DNA from: Methylorubrum podarium
GTDB lineage: Bacteria; Pseudomonadota; Alphaproteobacteria; Rhizobiales; Beijerinckiaceae
Assembly (NCBI RefSeq): GCF_022179745.1
Contig: NZ_BPRD01000182.1
Span: 1 to 40,382, forward strand
Direction: 5' to 3'
Length of the DNA stretch: 40,382 bases
The notes beneath the pieces were generated by a model. The model saw nothing but the letters and a program-made list of their open reading frames with translations, did not search any database and had not been told where the DNA came from. The translations under genes were made by a program, and so were the position numbers. Positions 16,202 through 25,001 of this stretch are shown here, piece by piece. The stretch's first letter is position 1; the number at the start of each line of letters is the position of its first letter.

Positions 16202-16321
16202 GGCCGGTCGCAACTCGCTTGTGCGCAAGGCATTGACTGGCCTTGCGGATTTCCGCTGGCTGCGGCGGTAGCGCGCGCCGATGTGAGCTGAACTTTACCG
16301 GCGGATCGGCGTTGAGGCGCC

Positions 16322-16741
16322 ATGGCTGCCCCTCGCCCCCGGATGTCTCCGACCCAGGAACTCATCGCCCGCGTCATGCGGATCGTGCGCGCTTGCCCGG
16401 AAGCCGCCAACGAGGTTCTGGAATTGATGTTCCTCGTCAGCCAGATCGAGGCCTCGACCACGGTCGATCGGGAGTACCGCGACGCGCGGCGGGTCATCAG
16501 CCGGCTGCGGGCGCCGCTCTGGGATATGGGACCGGCCGACCGGGAGACCCTGCTCAAGGCCGCCGACACCATCCGCCGCGTCTGCGACCTCGCCGACGGG
16601 GACATCCCGCCCGCGCCCTTCGCCGATCTCGGCGAGCGCGAGCGCGTCGAGAAGGCGCTGACCCAGGCGCTGGCGGGCCATCTCGACGAGGCGCAGATCG
16701 CCCGCGTGGCCGGGACGGTGGCCGCTGCGCTGCAGCACTGA
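16322..16741 (+). CDS. Hypothetical helical protein, 139 residues
   Basis: An ATG at 16322 with GAGG upstream opens 139 codons with strong GC3 bias, so it is very likely a real gene. The product appears all-helical and charged: ELIARVMRIVRACPEAANEVLELMFLVSQIEAS, then RDARRVISRLRAPLWDMGP, LLKAADTIRRVCDLAD and RVEKALTQALAGHLDEAQIARVAGTVAAAL (cited in parts). No signal peptide or membrane segment is seen. I do not recognise a family. It stands alone, with MerR 120 bases upstream on the same strand. Confidence 0.65.
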   Translation: MAAPRPRMSPTQELIARVMRIVRACPEAANEVLELMFLVSQIEASTTVDREYRDARRVISRLRAPLWDMGPADRETLLKAADTIRRVCDLADGDIPPAPFADLGERERVEKALTQALAGHLDEAQIARVAGTVAAALQH

Positions 16742-16756
16742 GCGCGCGCCGCGTCC

Positions 16757-16801
16757 GGCAGGATTCGAAGCGGCAAGATTCGACGCGGCAAGCCTCGACG
16801 C
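16757..16801. repeat. Three 15-bp tandem repeats
   Basis: GGCAGGATTCGAAGC, GGCAAGATTCGACGC and GGCAAGCCTCGACGC follow each other without gaps. Units 1 and 2 differ at two positions, 2 and 3 at two. They lie in the noncoding gap after the 139-residue gene. Confidence 0.7.
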
Positions 16802-16904
16802 GGACCTTCGATCTCCCCACATCCTCGTTTGCGCCCTGCGGCGCCGAGGCCGGATCGTCTGGCCGCCCGCGGCGGGTCGCGCGATGACGCTCAAGGAAAC
16901 GCCG

Positions 16905-17378
16905 ATGGATCTGCCGACCTCTGCCGCGAAACCGATTGCGGTCCTGCCCGCCGCCCTCGCCACCGCCGTCGCAGCCTCCTGGCTCTGCCTCGCCGGACCG
17001 GCCCTCGCGCAGACCACCGTCACCAAGAGCGAGACCGTCCCCGCCGGCAAGCAGGCCCGCCTCGTCATCGTGCCGAACCTCAAGAAGGATTGCTCGCTCG
17101 GCCCGATGCCCGAGATCAAGGTGGTGACGCCGCCGACCTCCGGCTCGCTCATCACCAAGGCCGGCAAGCTGAAGACCCCCGCCAAGTACCGCTGCCCGAA
17201 CAAGGATGCCGAGGTCCAGGCGATCTTCTACCAGCCCAACGGCGGCTATACCGGCTCCGACGGGGTCGTGGTCGAGATCAAGAATTCCGACGGCGAGGTC
17301 GAGAAGCGCGACATCCGCATCACCGTCGACAAGGGCGACAAGCCCAAGGACGAGAAGAAGAGCGGCACGGATCTCTGA
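16905..17378 (+). CDS. Small exported protein, unknown, Ig-like fold suspected
   Basis: I choose the ATG at 16905 because AAGGA lies seven bases upstream; an ATG at 16884 is in frame. The 157-residue product has a signal peptide (hydrophobic AALATAVAASWLCLAGPALA, cleavage after ALA before QTTV). The mature part is beta-rich: VTKSETVPAGKQARLVIVP, MPEIKVVTPPTSGSLI, a FYQPNGGYTGSDGVVVEI strand pair and RDIRITVDKG. Two Cys in the mature part (DCSLG, RCPNK) could form a disulfide. The GYTGSD pattern recalls bacterial Ig-like domains. The lysine-rich tail (KGDKPKDEKKSG) is probably disordered. A periplasmic location is likely; the function is unknown. Confidence 0.7.
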   Translation: MDLPTSAAKPIAVLPAALATAVAASWLCLAGPALAQTTVTKSETVPAGKQARLVIVPNLKKDCSLGPMPEIKVVTPPTSGSLITKAGKLKTPAKYRCPNKDAEVQAIFYQPNGGYTGSDGVVVEIKNSDGEVEKRDIRITVDKGDKPKDEKKSGTDL

Positions 17379-17638
17379 TCGGGAGGACGGCCCGGCACGC
17401 CGCCGCGCTGCGATGCAGCAATTTTCGTCGATCTTGGAAGCCTCCGGCCGGCGGGCCGGGGGCGGCCGCCTCATACCCGAAGCCGGTTAAGCTCGCGCTA
17501 AATCCCGGCCAACTTTGAGTGTGTCCCGTTTCACACGCCGGACGGCCAGCCTGTGGGCGGTGCGACAAAACCCGCAATGTCGGTTGCGTTCGACCCGAGA
17601 CAGGATGAAGCTGTCATCAGCCTGAAGGGGGTGTTCGA
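17379..17638. other. Noncoding region upstream of prkA
   Basis: These 260 bases must carry the prkA promoter. I find a small dyad GTGTG/CACAC (17519-17536). I see neither a convincing sigma-54 pair nor an EcfG-type GGAAC/GTT pair, and no gene. Confidence 0.4.
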
Positions 17639-19591
17639 ATGCCGCTGCACTCGACGAACGACCTGTTCCAGAGCTTCGCTCGCGGCTATGAAGCGCGCCG
17701 CGACACGGAGATGACCCTCTCCGAGTACCTTGAGGCGTGCCGCGACAATCCGCTGATGTACGCCTCCGCCGCCGAGCGCATCCTCGATGCGATCGGTCAG
17801 CCCGAGATGGTGGACACCGCGCGCGACGCCCGCCTCGGCCGCGTCTTCATGAACCGGACGATCCGGGTCTACCCGGCGTTTGCCGAGTTCTACGGCATGG
17901 AGGAGACGATCGAGCGGATCGTCTCGTTCTTCCGCCACGCCGCCCAAGGGTTGGAGGAGCGCAAGCAGATCCTCTACCTGCTCGGCCCCGTCGGTGGCGG
18001 CAAGTCGTCGCTCGCCGAGCGCCTCAAGGCGCTGATGGAGGTCCACCCGATCTACGTGCTGAAGGCGGGCGACGAGATCTCGCCGGTCTTCGAGAGCCCG
18101 CTCGGCCTGTTCGACCCCGAGGCGATGGGCCGGGAGATCGAGGAGCGCTTCGGCATCCCGCGCCGCCGCCTCACCGGCCTGATGAGCCCCTGGGCTCTGA
18201 AGCGCCTCGACGAGTTCGACGGCGACATCTCGCGCTTCAAGGTGATCAAGGTGCGGCCCTCGCGGCTGCGCCAGATCGCCATCGCCAAGACCGAGCCGGG
18301 CGACGAGAACAACCAGGACATCTCCTCGCTGGTCGGCAAGGTCGATATCCGCCGGCTCGAGACCCTCTCCCAGGCCGATCCGGACGCCTATTCCTACTCG
18401 GGCGGCCTGAACCGGGCGAACCAGGGCGTTCTCGAATTCGTCGAGATGTTCAAGGCGCCGATCAAGATGCTGCACCCCCTGCTCACCGCGACGCAGGAGG
18501 GCAACTATGTCGGCACCGAGAATATCGGCGCGATTCCCTTCACCGGCGTGATCCTGGCGCACTCGAACGAGGCCGAATGGCAGTCGTTCAAGACCAACAA
18601 GAACAACGAAGCCTTCATCGACCGCATCTACGTCATCAAGGTGCCCTACTGCCTCCGGGTCACGGAGGAGCAGCGCATCTATGAGAAGCTGATCTCGGGC
18701 TCGGAGCTGTCGACCGCCGCCTGCGCCCCGGGCACGCTGGAGATGCTGGCCCGCTTCTCGGTGCTCTCCCGCTTGCGCGAGCACGCCAACTCCAACCTGT
18801 TCTCGAAGATGCGGGTCTACGACGGCGAGAGCCTTCGCGAAGTCGATCCCCGCGCCCGCTCGATGCAGGAGTACAAGGACACCGCCGGCGTCGACGAGGG
18901 CATGGACGGGATCTCGACCCGCTTCGCCTTCAAGGTGCTGGCCGCGACCTTCAACCACGACACGACGGAGGTCTCGGCCGACCCGGTCCACCTGATGTAC
19001 GTGCTGGAACAGGCGATCCGGCGCGAGCAGCTGCCGCCGGAAACCGAGAAGCGCTACATCGAGTTCATCAAGACCGAACTCGCCCCGCGCTACGCCGAGT
19101 TCATCGGCCACGAGATCCAGAAGGCCTACCTCGAATCCTACCACGATTACGGCCAGAACCTGTTCGACCGCTACATCGACTACGCCGACGCCTGGATCGA
19201 GGATCAGGACTTCAAGGACGCCGAGACCGGCCAGCTCCTCAACCGCGAGCTCCTGAACCAGGAGCTGACCAAGATCGAGAAGCCGGCAGGCATCGCCAAT
19301 CCGAAGGATTTCCGCAACGAGGTCGTCAAGTTCGCCCTGCGCTCCAGGGCGCAGCACGGCGGGCGCAACCCCTCTTGGACGTCCTACGAGAAACTCCGCG
19401 AGGTGATCGAGCGGCGCATGTTCTCCCAGGTCGAGGAACTGCTTCCCGTGATCTCCTTTGGTTCCAAGAAGGACAGCGAGACCGAGAAGAAGCACGGCGA
19501 GTTCGTCGATCGCATGACCGACCGGGGCTACACCGAGCGGCAGGTCCGGCGACTCGTGGAATGGTACATGCGCGTGAAGCAGGCGGGTTGA
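17639..19591 (+). CDS. prkA: PrkA family serine protein kinase (YeaG)
   Basis: The 650-residue protein matches PrkA/YeaG. It has an N-terminal AAA-type ATPase domain with Walker A GPVGGGKSS at residues 116-124, preceded by YPAFAEFYGMEETIERIVSFF (cited in part). The C-terminal PrkA kinase-like domain follows (STRFAFKVLAATFNHD, YIEFIKTELAPRYAEFIGHEIQKAY). E. coli YeaG acts in nitrogen starvation and stationary phase, and Bacillus PrkA in sporulation; the family has also been shown to have ATP-dependent protease activity in B. subtilis. It heads the prkA-yeaH-spoVR cluster, found together in many proteobacteria. The gap to yeaH is 89 bases. Confidence 0.95.
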   Translation: MPLHSTNDLFQSFARGYEARRDTEMTLSEYLEACRDNPLMYASAAERILDAIGQPEMVDTARDARLGRVFMNRTIRVYPAFAEFYGMEETIERIVSFFRHAAQGLEERKQILYLLGPVGGGKSSLAERLKALMEVHPIYVLKAGDEISPVFESPLGLFDPEAMGREIEERFGIPRRRLTGLMSPWALKRLDEFDGDISRFKVIKVRPSRLRQIAIAKTEPGDENNQDISSLVGKVDIRRLETLSQADPDAYSYSGGLNRANQGVLEFVEMFKAPIKMLHPLLTATQEGNYVGTENIGAIPFTGVILAHSNEAEWQSFKTNKNNEAFIDRIYVIKVPYCLRVTEEQRIYEKLISGSELSTAACAPGTLEMLARFSVLSRLREHANSNLFSKMRVYDGESLREVDPRARSMQEYKDTAGVDEGMDGISTRFAFKVLAATFNHDTTEVSADPVHLMYVLEQAIRREQLPPETEKRYIEFIKTELAPRYAEFIGHEIQKAYLESYHDYGQNLFDRYIDYADAWIEDQDFKDAETGQLLNRELLNQELTKIEKPAGIANPKDFRNEVVKFALRSRAQHGGRNPSWTSYEKLREVIERRMFSQVEELLPVISFGSKKDSETEKKHGEFVDRMTDRGYTERQVRRLVEWYMRVKQAG

Positions 19592-19680
19592 GGGGAGCGT
19601 TTTCCCCAGGCATCCGCCGCACTTTCGCACCTTTGTCCCGCACAACGGGACGTGAGACTTAAGGCGCTGAGCGACTCCGG

Positions 19681-20979
19681 ATGCACATCGTCGACCGTCG
19701 GCTCAATCCAGGTGGGAAGAGCCTCCCGAACCGCCAGCGCTTCCTGCGCCGGGTCAAGGACGTCGCGCAGCGCGCGGTTCGGGAATCCGCCCGCGAGAAG
19801 GACATCAAGGATCTCGGCAAGGACGGGCGCATCTCCGTGCCGGGCGACGGGGTGCGCGAGCCGCGCTTCTCCCGCCAGCCGGGCACGGGGCATCAGGACT
19901 ACATCCTGCCCGGCAACAAGACCTACGTGGAGGGCGACCGCATCGAGCGCCCGCCGGGCGGCGGGGGCGGCGGCGGCGCGGGCGAGGGCGGCGAGGGCTC
20001 GGAGAACAGCGAGGACGCCTTCCACTTCGTCCTGACGCGGGAAGAGTTCCTCGACCTTTTCCTCGAAGACCTCGAACTGCCCGACCTCGCCAAGCGCCGT
20101 CTCGCCGTGGTGGAGACGGAGGGCCTGCGCCGGGCCGGCTACACCGTCTCGGGTTCGCCGGCGAACCTCGCGCTCTCGCGGACGCTGCGCAACTCGATGT
20201 CCCGGCGCATCGCCCTCAAGCGGCCGAAGCTGGAGGAGGTCGCCGCGCTGGAGGCGGAGATCGCCGAGGCCGAGGCCGCCAACGACCCGCGCCTGCCCGA
20301 CCTGACGCTCAAGCTGCTGGAGCTGCGCGAGCGCTCCAAGCGCATCCCCTACGTCGATCCGATCGACCTGCGCTTCCGCCGCTTCGAGCCCTATCCGAAG
20401 CCGATCGCCCAGGCCGTGATGTTCTGCCTGATGGACGTCTCGGGCTCGATGACCGAGCACATGAAGGACCTGGCCAAGCGCTTCTACATCCTGCTGCACA
20501 TCTTCCTGACGCGCCGCTACAAGCACGTCGAGATCGTCTTCATCCGCCACACCGACAAGGCGACGGAGGTGGACGAGGAGACCTTCTTCGGATCCCGCGA
20601 GACCGGCGGCACGCTGGTCTCCTCGGCGCTGGTCGAGATGAAGCGCGTCGTCAACGAGCGCTACTCGCCGGACGACTGGAACATCTACGCGGCGCAGGCG
20701 TCGGACGGCGACAACGTCTCCTCCGACGGGCCGACCTCCACGGAGCTCCTGCGCAGCCACATCCTGCCCGCCTGCCAGCACTTCGCCTATCTCGAAGTCG
20801 GCGACGAGAACGGCCCCCGCGCCGGCTTCGTCGAGCACCGCACCACCCTGTGGCGGACCTACGAGGCGCTGGCCAAGGCCGGCGAGCCGCTCGCCATGCG
20901 CAAGGTGAACCACCGCCGCGACATCTACCCCGTGTTCCGCGAGCTGTTCGGCCGCAAGAACGCGAAGGCGGAGGCGTGA
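19681..20979 (+). CDS. yeaH: YeaH/YhbH family protein (DUF444)
   Basis: The 432-residue protein is a DUF444 family member. The start MHIVDRRLNPGGKSLPNRQRF is diagnostic (cited as MHIVDRRLNPGGKS then LPNRQRF). A Gly/Glu-rich linker lies at 92-107. The C-terminal half is a von Willebrand factor A-like domain with the metal-site motif DVSGSM at 252-257, then HTDKATEV and ETGGTLVSSAL. YeaH is regulated with YeaG in E. coli and is thought to be its partner or substrate. The following spoVR gene starts 56 bases downstream, beyond a strong hairpin. Confidence 0.94.
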   Translation: MHIVDRRLNPGGKSLPNRQRFLRRVKDVAQRAVRESAREKDIKDLGKDGRISVPGDGVREPRFSRQPGTGHQDYILPGNKTYVEGDRIERPPGGGGGGGAGEGGEGSENSEDAFHFVLTREEFLDLFLEDLELPDLAKRRLAVVETEGLRRAGYTVSGSPANLALSRTLRNSMSRRIALKRPKLEEVAALEAEIAEAEAANDPRLPDLTLKLLELRERSKRIPYVDPIDLRFRRFEPYPKPIAQAVMFCLMDVSGSMTEHMKDLAKRFYILLHIFLTRRYKHVEIVFIRHTDKATEVDEETFFGSRETGGTLVSSALVEMKRVVNERYSPDDWNIYAAQASDGDNVSSDGPTSTELLRSHILPACQHFAYLEVGDENGPRAGFVEHRTTLWRTYEALAKAGEPLAMRKVNHRRDIYPVFRELFGRKNAKAEA

Positions 20980-20987
20980 GAAGCTTT

Positions 20988-21010
20988 CCCCTCCCCGCAG
21001 GGGGGAGGGG
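20988..21010. repeat. CT-rich hairpin between yeaH and spoVR
   Basis: CCCCTCCCC (20988-20996) and GGGGAGGGG (21002-21010) are exact reverse complements with a five-base loop. A near copy lies at 40346-40368. It looks like a short dispersed intergenic palindrome. It sits directly upstream of the spoVR ribosome site. Confidence 0.6.
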
Positions 21011-21035
21011 AGACAGCGTCGAGAAGGATTCTCGC

Positions 21036-22607
21036 ATGGTCGCGAGCCTGAGCCGCACGAAGTCCACCGCCCCGAAGCCGGGCGAGTTGCTGTTTTCCGG
21101 CAACGACTGGGATTTCGAGACGATCCGGCGCATCCACGACGCCTGCGAGGCGGTCGCCGGGCCGGAACTCGGCCTGTCGTGGTACCCGAACCAGATCGAG
21201 ATCATCACCGCCGAGCAGATGCTCGACGCCTATGCCTCGATCGGCATGCCGCTGTTCTACAAGCACTGGTCCTTCGGCAAGCACTTCGCCCAGCACGAGG
21301 CGAGCTACCGCCGCGGCCTGATGGGGCTCGCCTACGAGATCGTCATCAACTCCGATCCGTGCATCTCCTACGTCATGGAGGAGAACACGGCGACGATGCA
21401 GACGCTGGTGATCGCCCACGCCGCCTTCGGCCATAACCACTTCTTCAAGAACAACTATCTGTTCCGCCAGTGGACCGACGCGGAGGGCATCCTCGACTAT
21501 CTCGACTTCGCCAAGGGCTACATCGCCCGCTGCGAGGAGCGCTACGGGCATCAGGCGGTGGAGCACGTCCTCGATGCCGCCCACGCCCTGATGAGCCAGG
21601 GCGTCCACCGCTACCCCCGCAAGAAGCGGCCGGACCTGGCGTCCGAACAGCGCCGGGAGCGCGAGCGCGAGGAGCACGGCGAGCAGATCTACAACGACCT
21701 CTGGCGCACCCTGCCGGCCAAGGCCGGCGGCCAGAAGGGCGACCCGGCGCTGGAGCGGCGGCGCGCCCTCCTGGAACTGCCCCAGGAGAACATCCTCTAC
21801 TTCCTCGAGAAGGTGGCCCCGCGCCTGCGGCCCTGGCAGCGCGAGATTCTTCGGATTGTCCGTCTTGTCGCGCAGTACTTCTACCCGCAGCGCCAGACCA
21901 AGGTGATGAACGAGGGCTGCGCCACCTACTGCCACTACCGGATCATGAACGCGCTCTCGCAGAAGGGGCAGCTCAGCGAGGCGGCCTATCTCGAGTTCCT
22001 CACCTCGCACACCAACGTCATCCGCCAGCCGAACTTCGACGACCGCTCCTTCGGCGGCCACAACCCCTACGCCCTGGGCTTCGCCATGATGCAGGACATC
22101 GCCCGCATCGTGGAGCAGCCGACCCAGGAGGACCGCGACTGGTTCCCCGACATCGCCGGCACCGGCGACGCCATGGCGGTCCTGCGCGATTGCTGGGAGA
22201 ATTATCGCGACGAGAGCTTCATCGCGCAGTTCCTGAGCCCGAAGCTCATGCGCGACATGCGCCTGTTCCACGTGGTGGACGATCCCGACGAGCCGGAGAT
22301 GCGGGTCGAGGCGATCCACGACGAGCGCGGCTACCGCAAGATGCGCCGCTCGTTCGCCCGGCAATACGACGTGGCGTGGCTCGACCCCGATATCGAGGTG
22401 GTGGACGTCGATCTGGAGGGCGACCGCCGGCTCATCCTCCACCACAAGGCGCTCAACCGCATCACCCTGCAGCGGGAGGATGCGCGCCGGGTGCTGCAGC
22501 ACCTCGCCGACCTCTGGGGCTACGACGCGGTGCTGAAGGAGGTCGATCCGGCAACCGGCGCGGTGCTGGTCGAGCACTCCGCGAGCGCGCGTCCGATCTT
22601 TTTCTGA
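21036..22607 (+). CDS. SpoVR family protein (YcgB)
   Basis: The 523-residue protein starts at an ATG at 21036 with AAGGA seven bases upstream. It matches SpoVR/YcgB across its length: DWDFETIRRIHDACE, WYPNQIEIITAEQMLDAY, MPLFYKHWSFGKHF and GHNHFFKNN. Later ones are MNEGCATYCHYRIM and FGGHNPYALGFAMMQDI. The His-rich segments FGHNHFFKNN and EGCATYCHY suggest metal binding. In Bacillus SpoVR affects spore cortex formation; in enterobacteria YcgB belongs to the general stress regulon. Its biochemical role is unknown. Conserved linkage with prkA and yeaH implies that the three act together. Confidence 0.94.
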   Translation: MVASLSRTKSTAPKPGELLFSGNDWDFETIRRIHDACEAVAGPELGLSWYPNQIEIITAEQMLDAYASIGMPLFYKHWSFGKHFAQHEASYRRGLMGLAYEIVINSDPCISYVMEENTATMQTLVIAHAAFGHNHFFKNNYLFRQWTDAEGILDYLDFAKGYIARCEERYGHQAVEHVLDAAHALMSQGVHRYPRKKRPDLASEQRREREREEHGEQIYNDLWRTLPAKAGGQKGDPALERRRALLELPQENILYFLEKVAPRLRPWQREILRIVRLVAQYFYPQRQTKVMNEGCATYCHYRIMNALSQKGQLSEAAYLEFLTSHTNVIRQPNFDDRSFGGHNPYALGFAMMQDIARIVEQPTQEDRDWFPDIAGTGDAMAVLRDCWENYRDESFIAQFLSPKLMRDMRLFHVVDDPDEPEMRVEAIHDERGYRKMRRSFARQYDVAWLDPDIEVVDVDLEGDRRLILHHKALNRITLQREDARRVLQHLADLWGYDAVLKEVDPATGAVLVEHSASARPIFF

Positions 22608-22649
22608 TCTCTTGGAGCGTTTGCTCCGCCACTCTTCTCCAACCCTCAC

Positions 22650-22760
22650 CCTCATCCTGAGGTGGCGGCGCGCAGCGTCGCCCTCGAAGGATCTTCCAGG
22701 GATCGCGCGGGAACGGGAGGATCCTTCGAGGCCCGCTGCCGCGGGCACCTCAGGATGAGG
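22650..22760. repeat. Intergenic inverted-repeat element
   Basis: CCTCATCCTGAGGTG (22650-22664) and CACCTCAGGATGAGG (22746-22760) are exact reverse complements. Inside them CCTCGAAGGATC (22682-22693) pairs with GATCCTTCGAGG (22720-22731). The 111-bp element fills the convergent gap between spoVR and purN. It resembles short palindromic repeats dispersed in Hyphomicrobiales genomes. It might also act as a bidirectional terminator. Confidence 0.75.
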
Positions 22761-22793
22761 TGGTGGATGGGGAGCAGTGCGTGAAATCAGGGC

Positions 22794-23453
22794 TCAGAGC
22801 GACAGGATCGCGGCCCCCGCGTCGCGCGCCCGCGCGGTGAAGCGCACCCGGCCCCCCTCCAGCACGGCGTCGCCGCCGGCGACCAGGGCGAGCGCCGCCG
22901 GGTAGAGCCGGTGCTCCTGCACGATCACCCGGGCGCTCAGCGTGTCGGCGTCGTCGCCGGGCAGAACCGGCACGGCGGCCTGGGCCACGATCGGCCCGGC
23001 ATCGAGCTCCGGCACGACGTAGTGCACGGTGCAGCCGTGCAGGCGCATGCCCGCGTCCAGCGCCCGCTCGTGGGTGTGCGTGCCCTTGAACAGCGGCAGC
23101 AGCGAGGGGTGGATGTTGATCATCCGCCCCGCCCAGGCTTCCACGAAGGCGTCGGTGAGGATGCGCATGAAGCCGGCGAGCACGATCAGCTCGATCCCGG
23201 CGGCGTCCAGCTCCGCCTGGAGCGCGGCGTCGAAGGCCGCCCGGTCCGGGAACGCCTTATGGTCGATGGCGCGGGCCGGGATGCCGGCCTCCCGCGCCCG
23301 GGCGAGGCCGGCGGCGTCCGGGCGGTTCGAGAGCACGAGCACGATCTCGGCCGGATAATCGGACGCGCGCGCCGCCTCGATCAGCGAGACCATGTTCGAG
23401 CCGCGCCCCGAGATCAGGATCGCGACGCGTTTCTTTTCGGGCCGCGCGCTCAC
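22794..23453 (-). CDS. purN: Phosphoribosylglycinamide formyltransferase PurN
   Basis: The 219-residue protein transfers a formyl group from 10-formyl-THF to GAR in purine synthesis. It starts at a GTG at 23453 that overlaps the purM stop (GTGA). The N-terminal [13 protein letters not shown] is typical. The catalytic residues are Asn113 and His115 in [14 protein letters not shown] and Asp151 in VPELDAGPI. The order purM-purN with overlap is the usual operon, giving consecutive steps of the pathway. Confidence 0.97.
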   Translation of the reverse strand: MSARPEKKRVAILISGRGSNMVSLIEAARASDYPAEIVLVLSNRPDAAGLARAREAGIPARAIDHKAFPDRAAFDAALQAELDAAGIELIVLAGFMRILTDAFVEAWAGRMINIHPSLLPLFKGTHTHERALDAGMRLHGCTVHYVVPELDAGPIVAQAAVPVLPGDDADTLSARVIVQEHRLYPAALALVAGGDAVLEGGRVRFTARARDAGAAILSL

Positions 23454-24517
23454 AACGCCAGCCGCCCCTCGAACGTCACGGCCTCCGCCCCGCGCTCGGT
23501 GATGCGCCCGAGCCGGACCGGGGCCTCGCCGGCCTCGGTCAGCGCGTCCGCCACGGCATCCGCCGCGTCGGCGGCGGCGACCACCACCATGCCGATGCCG
23601 CAGTTGAAGGTGCGCAGCATCTCCGCCTCCGCGACGCCGCCCTCGCGCGCGAGCCAGCCGAAGACCGGCGGTACGGGAACCGCGGAGAGGTCGATCGCGA
23701 TGCCGACGCCGTCGGGCAGGACGCGAGGGAGGTTGTCGGGGAAGCCGCCGCCGGTGATGTGGGCGAGCGCCTTGATGCCGCCGGCCCGCTTCAGGGCGGC
23801 GAGCAGCGGCTTCACGTAGATCCGGGTCGGCTCCAGCAGCGCCTCGCCGAGGCTGCGGCCGGGGGCGAAGGGCGCGTCGGCGTCGTAGCCGAGCCCGGTC
23901 TTGGCCACGATCCGCCGCACCAGCGAGAAGCCGTTCGAGTGGACGCCCGAGGAGGGCAGGCCGAGCACCACGTCGCCGGGCAGGATGCCGGGGCGCGGCA
24001 GCAGCGTGCCGCGCTCGGCCGCGCCCACCGAGAAGCCGGCGAGGTCGTAGTCGGCGCCGTCGTAGAGGCCCGGCATCTCGGCGGTCTCGCCGCCGATCAG
24101 CGCGCAGCCCGCCTGCCGGCACCCTTCGGCGATGCCGCGCACGATGTCGGCGCCGACGCCGGGCACGAGCTTGCCGGTGGCGTAGTAGTCGAGGAAGAAC
24201 AGGGGTTCCGCGCCCTGCACGATGATGTCGTTGACGCACATCGCCACGAGATCGATGCCGATCGTGTGGTGGCGCCCGGTCTCGATGGCGATCTTCACCT
24301 TGGTGCCGACGCCGTCGTTGGCGGCGACCAGGATCGCATCCTTGAAGCCGGCCGCCTTGAGATCGAACAACCCGCCGAAGCCGCCGATCTCGGCGTCGGC
24401 GCCCGGCCTGCGGGTGGCGCGCACCAGCGGCTTGATCGTCTCGACGAGCGCGTTGCCCGCGTCGATATCGACGCCGGCCTGCGCGTAGGTGAGTCCGTTT
24501 CCGTCCTGCGCCGTCAT
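23450..24517 (-). CDS. purM: Phosphoribosylformylglycinamidine cyclo-ligase PurM
   Basis: The 355-residue protein makes AIR from FGAM with ATP. It shows [16 protein letters not shown] at the start, GFGGLFDL, the ATP-binding [56 protein letters not shown] and [15 protein letters not shown]. Near the C-terminus come [16 protein letters not shown] and [10 protein letters not shown]. All are standard for PurM. It is the first gene of the purMN pair and the stop overlaps the purN start. The region upstream (24518-24631) holds the end of a DUF6429 gene on the same strand. Confidence 0.97.
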   Translation of the reverse strand: MTAQDGNGLTYAQAGVDIDAGNALVETIKPLVRATRRPGADAEIGGFGGLFDLKAAGFKDAILVAANDGVGTKVKIAIETGRHHTIGIDLVAMCVNDIIVQGAEPLFFLDYYATGKLVPGVGADIVRGIAEGCRQAGCALIGGETAEMPGLYDGADYDLAGFSVGAAERGTLLPRPGILPGDVVLGLPSSGVHSNGFSLVRRIVAKTGLGYDADAPFAPGRSLGEALLEPTRIYVKPLLAALKRAGGIKALAHITGGGFPDNLPRVLPDGVGIAIDLSAVPVPPVFGWLAREGGVAEAEMLRTFNCGIGMVVVAAADAADAVADALTEAGEAPVRLGRITERGAEAVTFEGRLAL

Positions 24518-24631
24518 CGCCGCCCCGTGGTCCGGTCTGTGGTGGTTTCGCCGATCATGCGGAAACCCGCTGCCACATCGCGGCGCGGTTGGCCACTGGT
24601 CCGGGCGCAGGCGGCGCGTTCGGGCACAGCT

Positions 24632-24868
24632 TCAAGCCGCGCCGCGGCCGAAAAGCGCCTCGAACAGGGTGGCCGAGCGCTCCAGCCCCTCCGGCGTCAA
24701 CTGCACCGACCGCGCCTTGTTGACGGGGTCGAAGATCAGGCCCTGGGCGTGAAGGCGGCCCAGCACGTCCCAGGAATGCTCCTTCCAGGCGCGGTCGCCG
24801 TCGTGGAGCGTGAGGCGAAGCAGGGCCAGAACCGCGGCGTCGATCCGGTCGGTGTCCTCTGTGTCCAT
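24632..24868 (-). CDS. DUF6429 family small protein
   Basis: I place the start at the ATG at 24868, giving 78 residues; the frame is open further upstream but would overlap the promoter region of the exporter gene. The sequence MDTEDTDRIDAAVLALLRL, then HDGDRAWKEHSWDVLGRLHAQGLIFDPVNKARSVQLTPEGL (cited in part), matches DUF6429. Its helix plus 'LxxxGLIxDPxxKxKSVxLTxEG' pattern resembles a small winged helix. Function unknown; often encoded near mobile or regulatory genes. It is divergent from the exporter gene and 114 bases upstream of purM on the same strand. Confidence 0.75.
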   Translation of the reverse strand: MDTEDTDRIDAAVLALLRLTLHDGDRAWKEHSWDVLGRLHAQGLIFDPVNKARSVQLTPEGLERSATLFEALFGRGAA

Positions 24869-25001
24869 GGCGTCGGGTCTCCGTCGAAGGCGGGCTTTCA
24901 TCGAACGCCCTTCCGCCGCCCGCGGCAAGGTCCGCCTTGACCGGGCGTGCCACGCTTCCCACTCTCCCCGCCGGACGGACTCGGAAGGGGAAGACGCCTC
25001 G

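Noticed and set aside
16755-16801. Tandem repeats as a possible CRISPR array
   Set aside because: Units are 15 bp with no spacers and no cas genes are nearby.
17531-20913. Long minus-strand frames opposite prkA and yeaH
   Set aside because: These are antisense shadows of well-recognised genes; the products are His/Leu/Asp/Val-rich and match no family.
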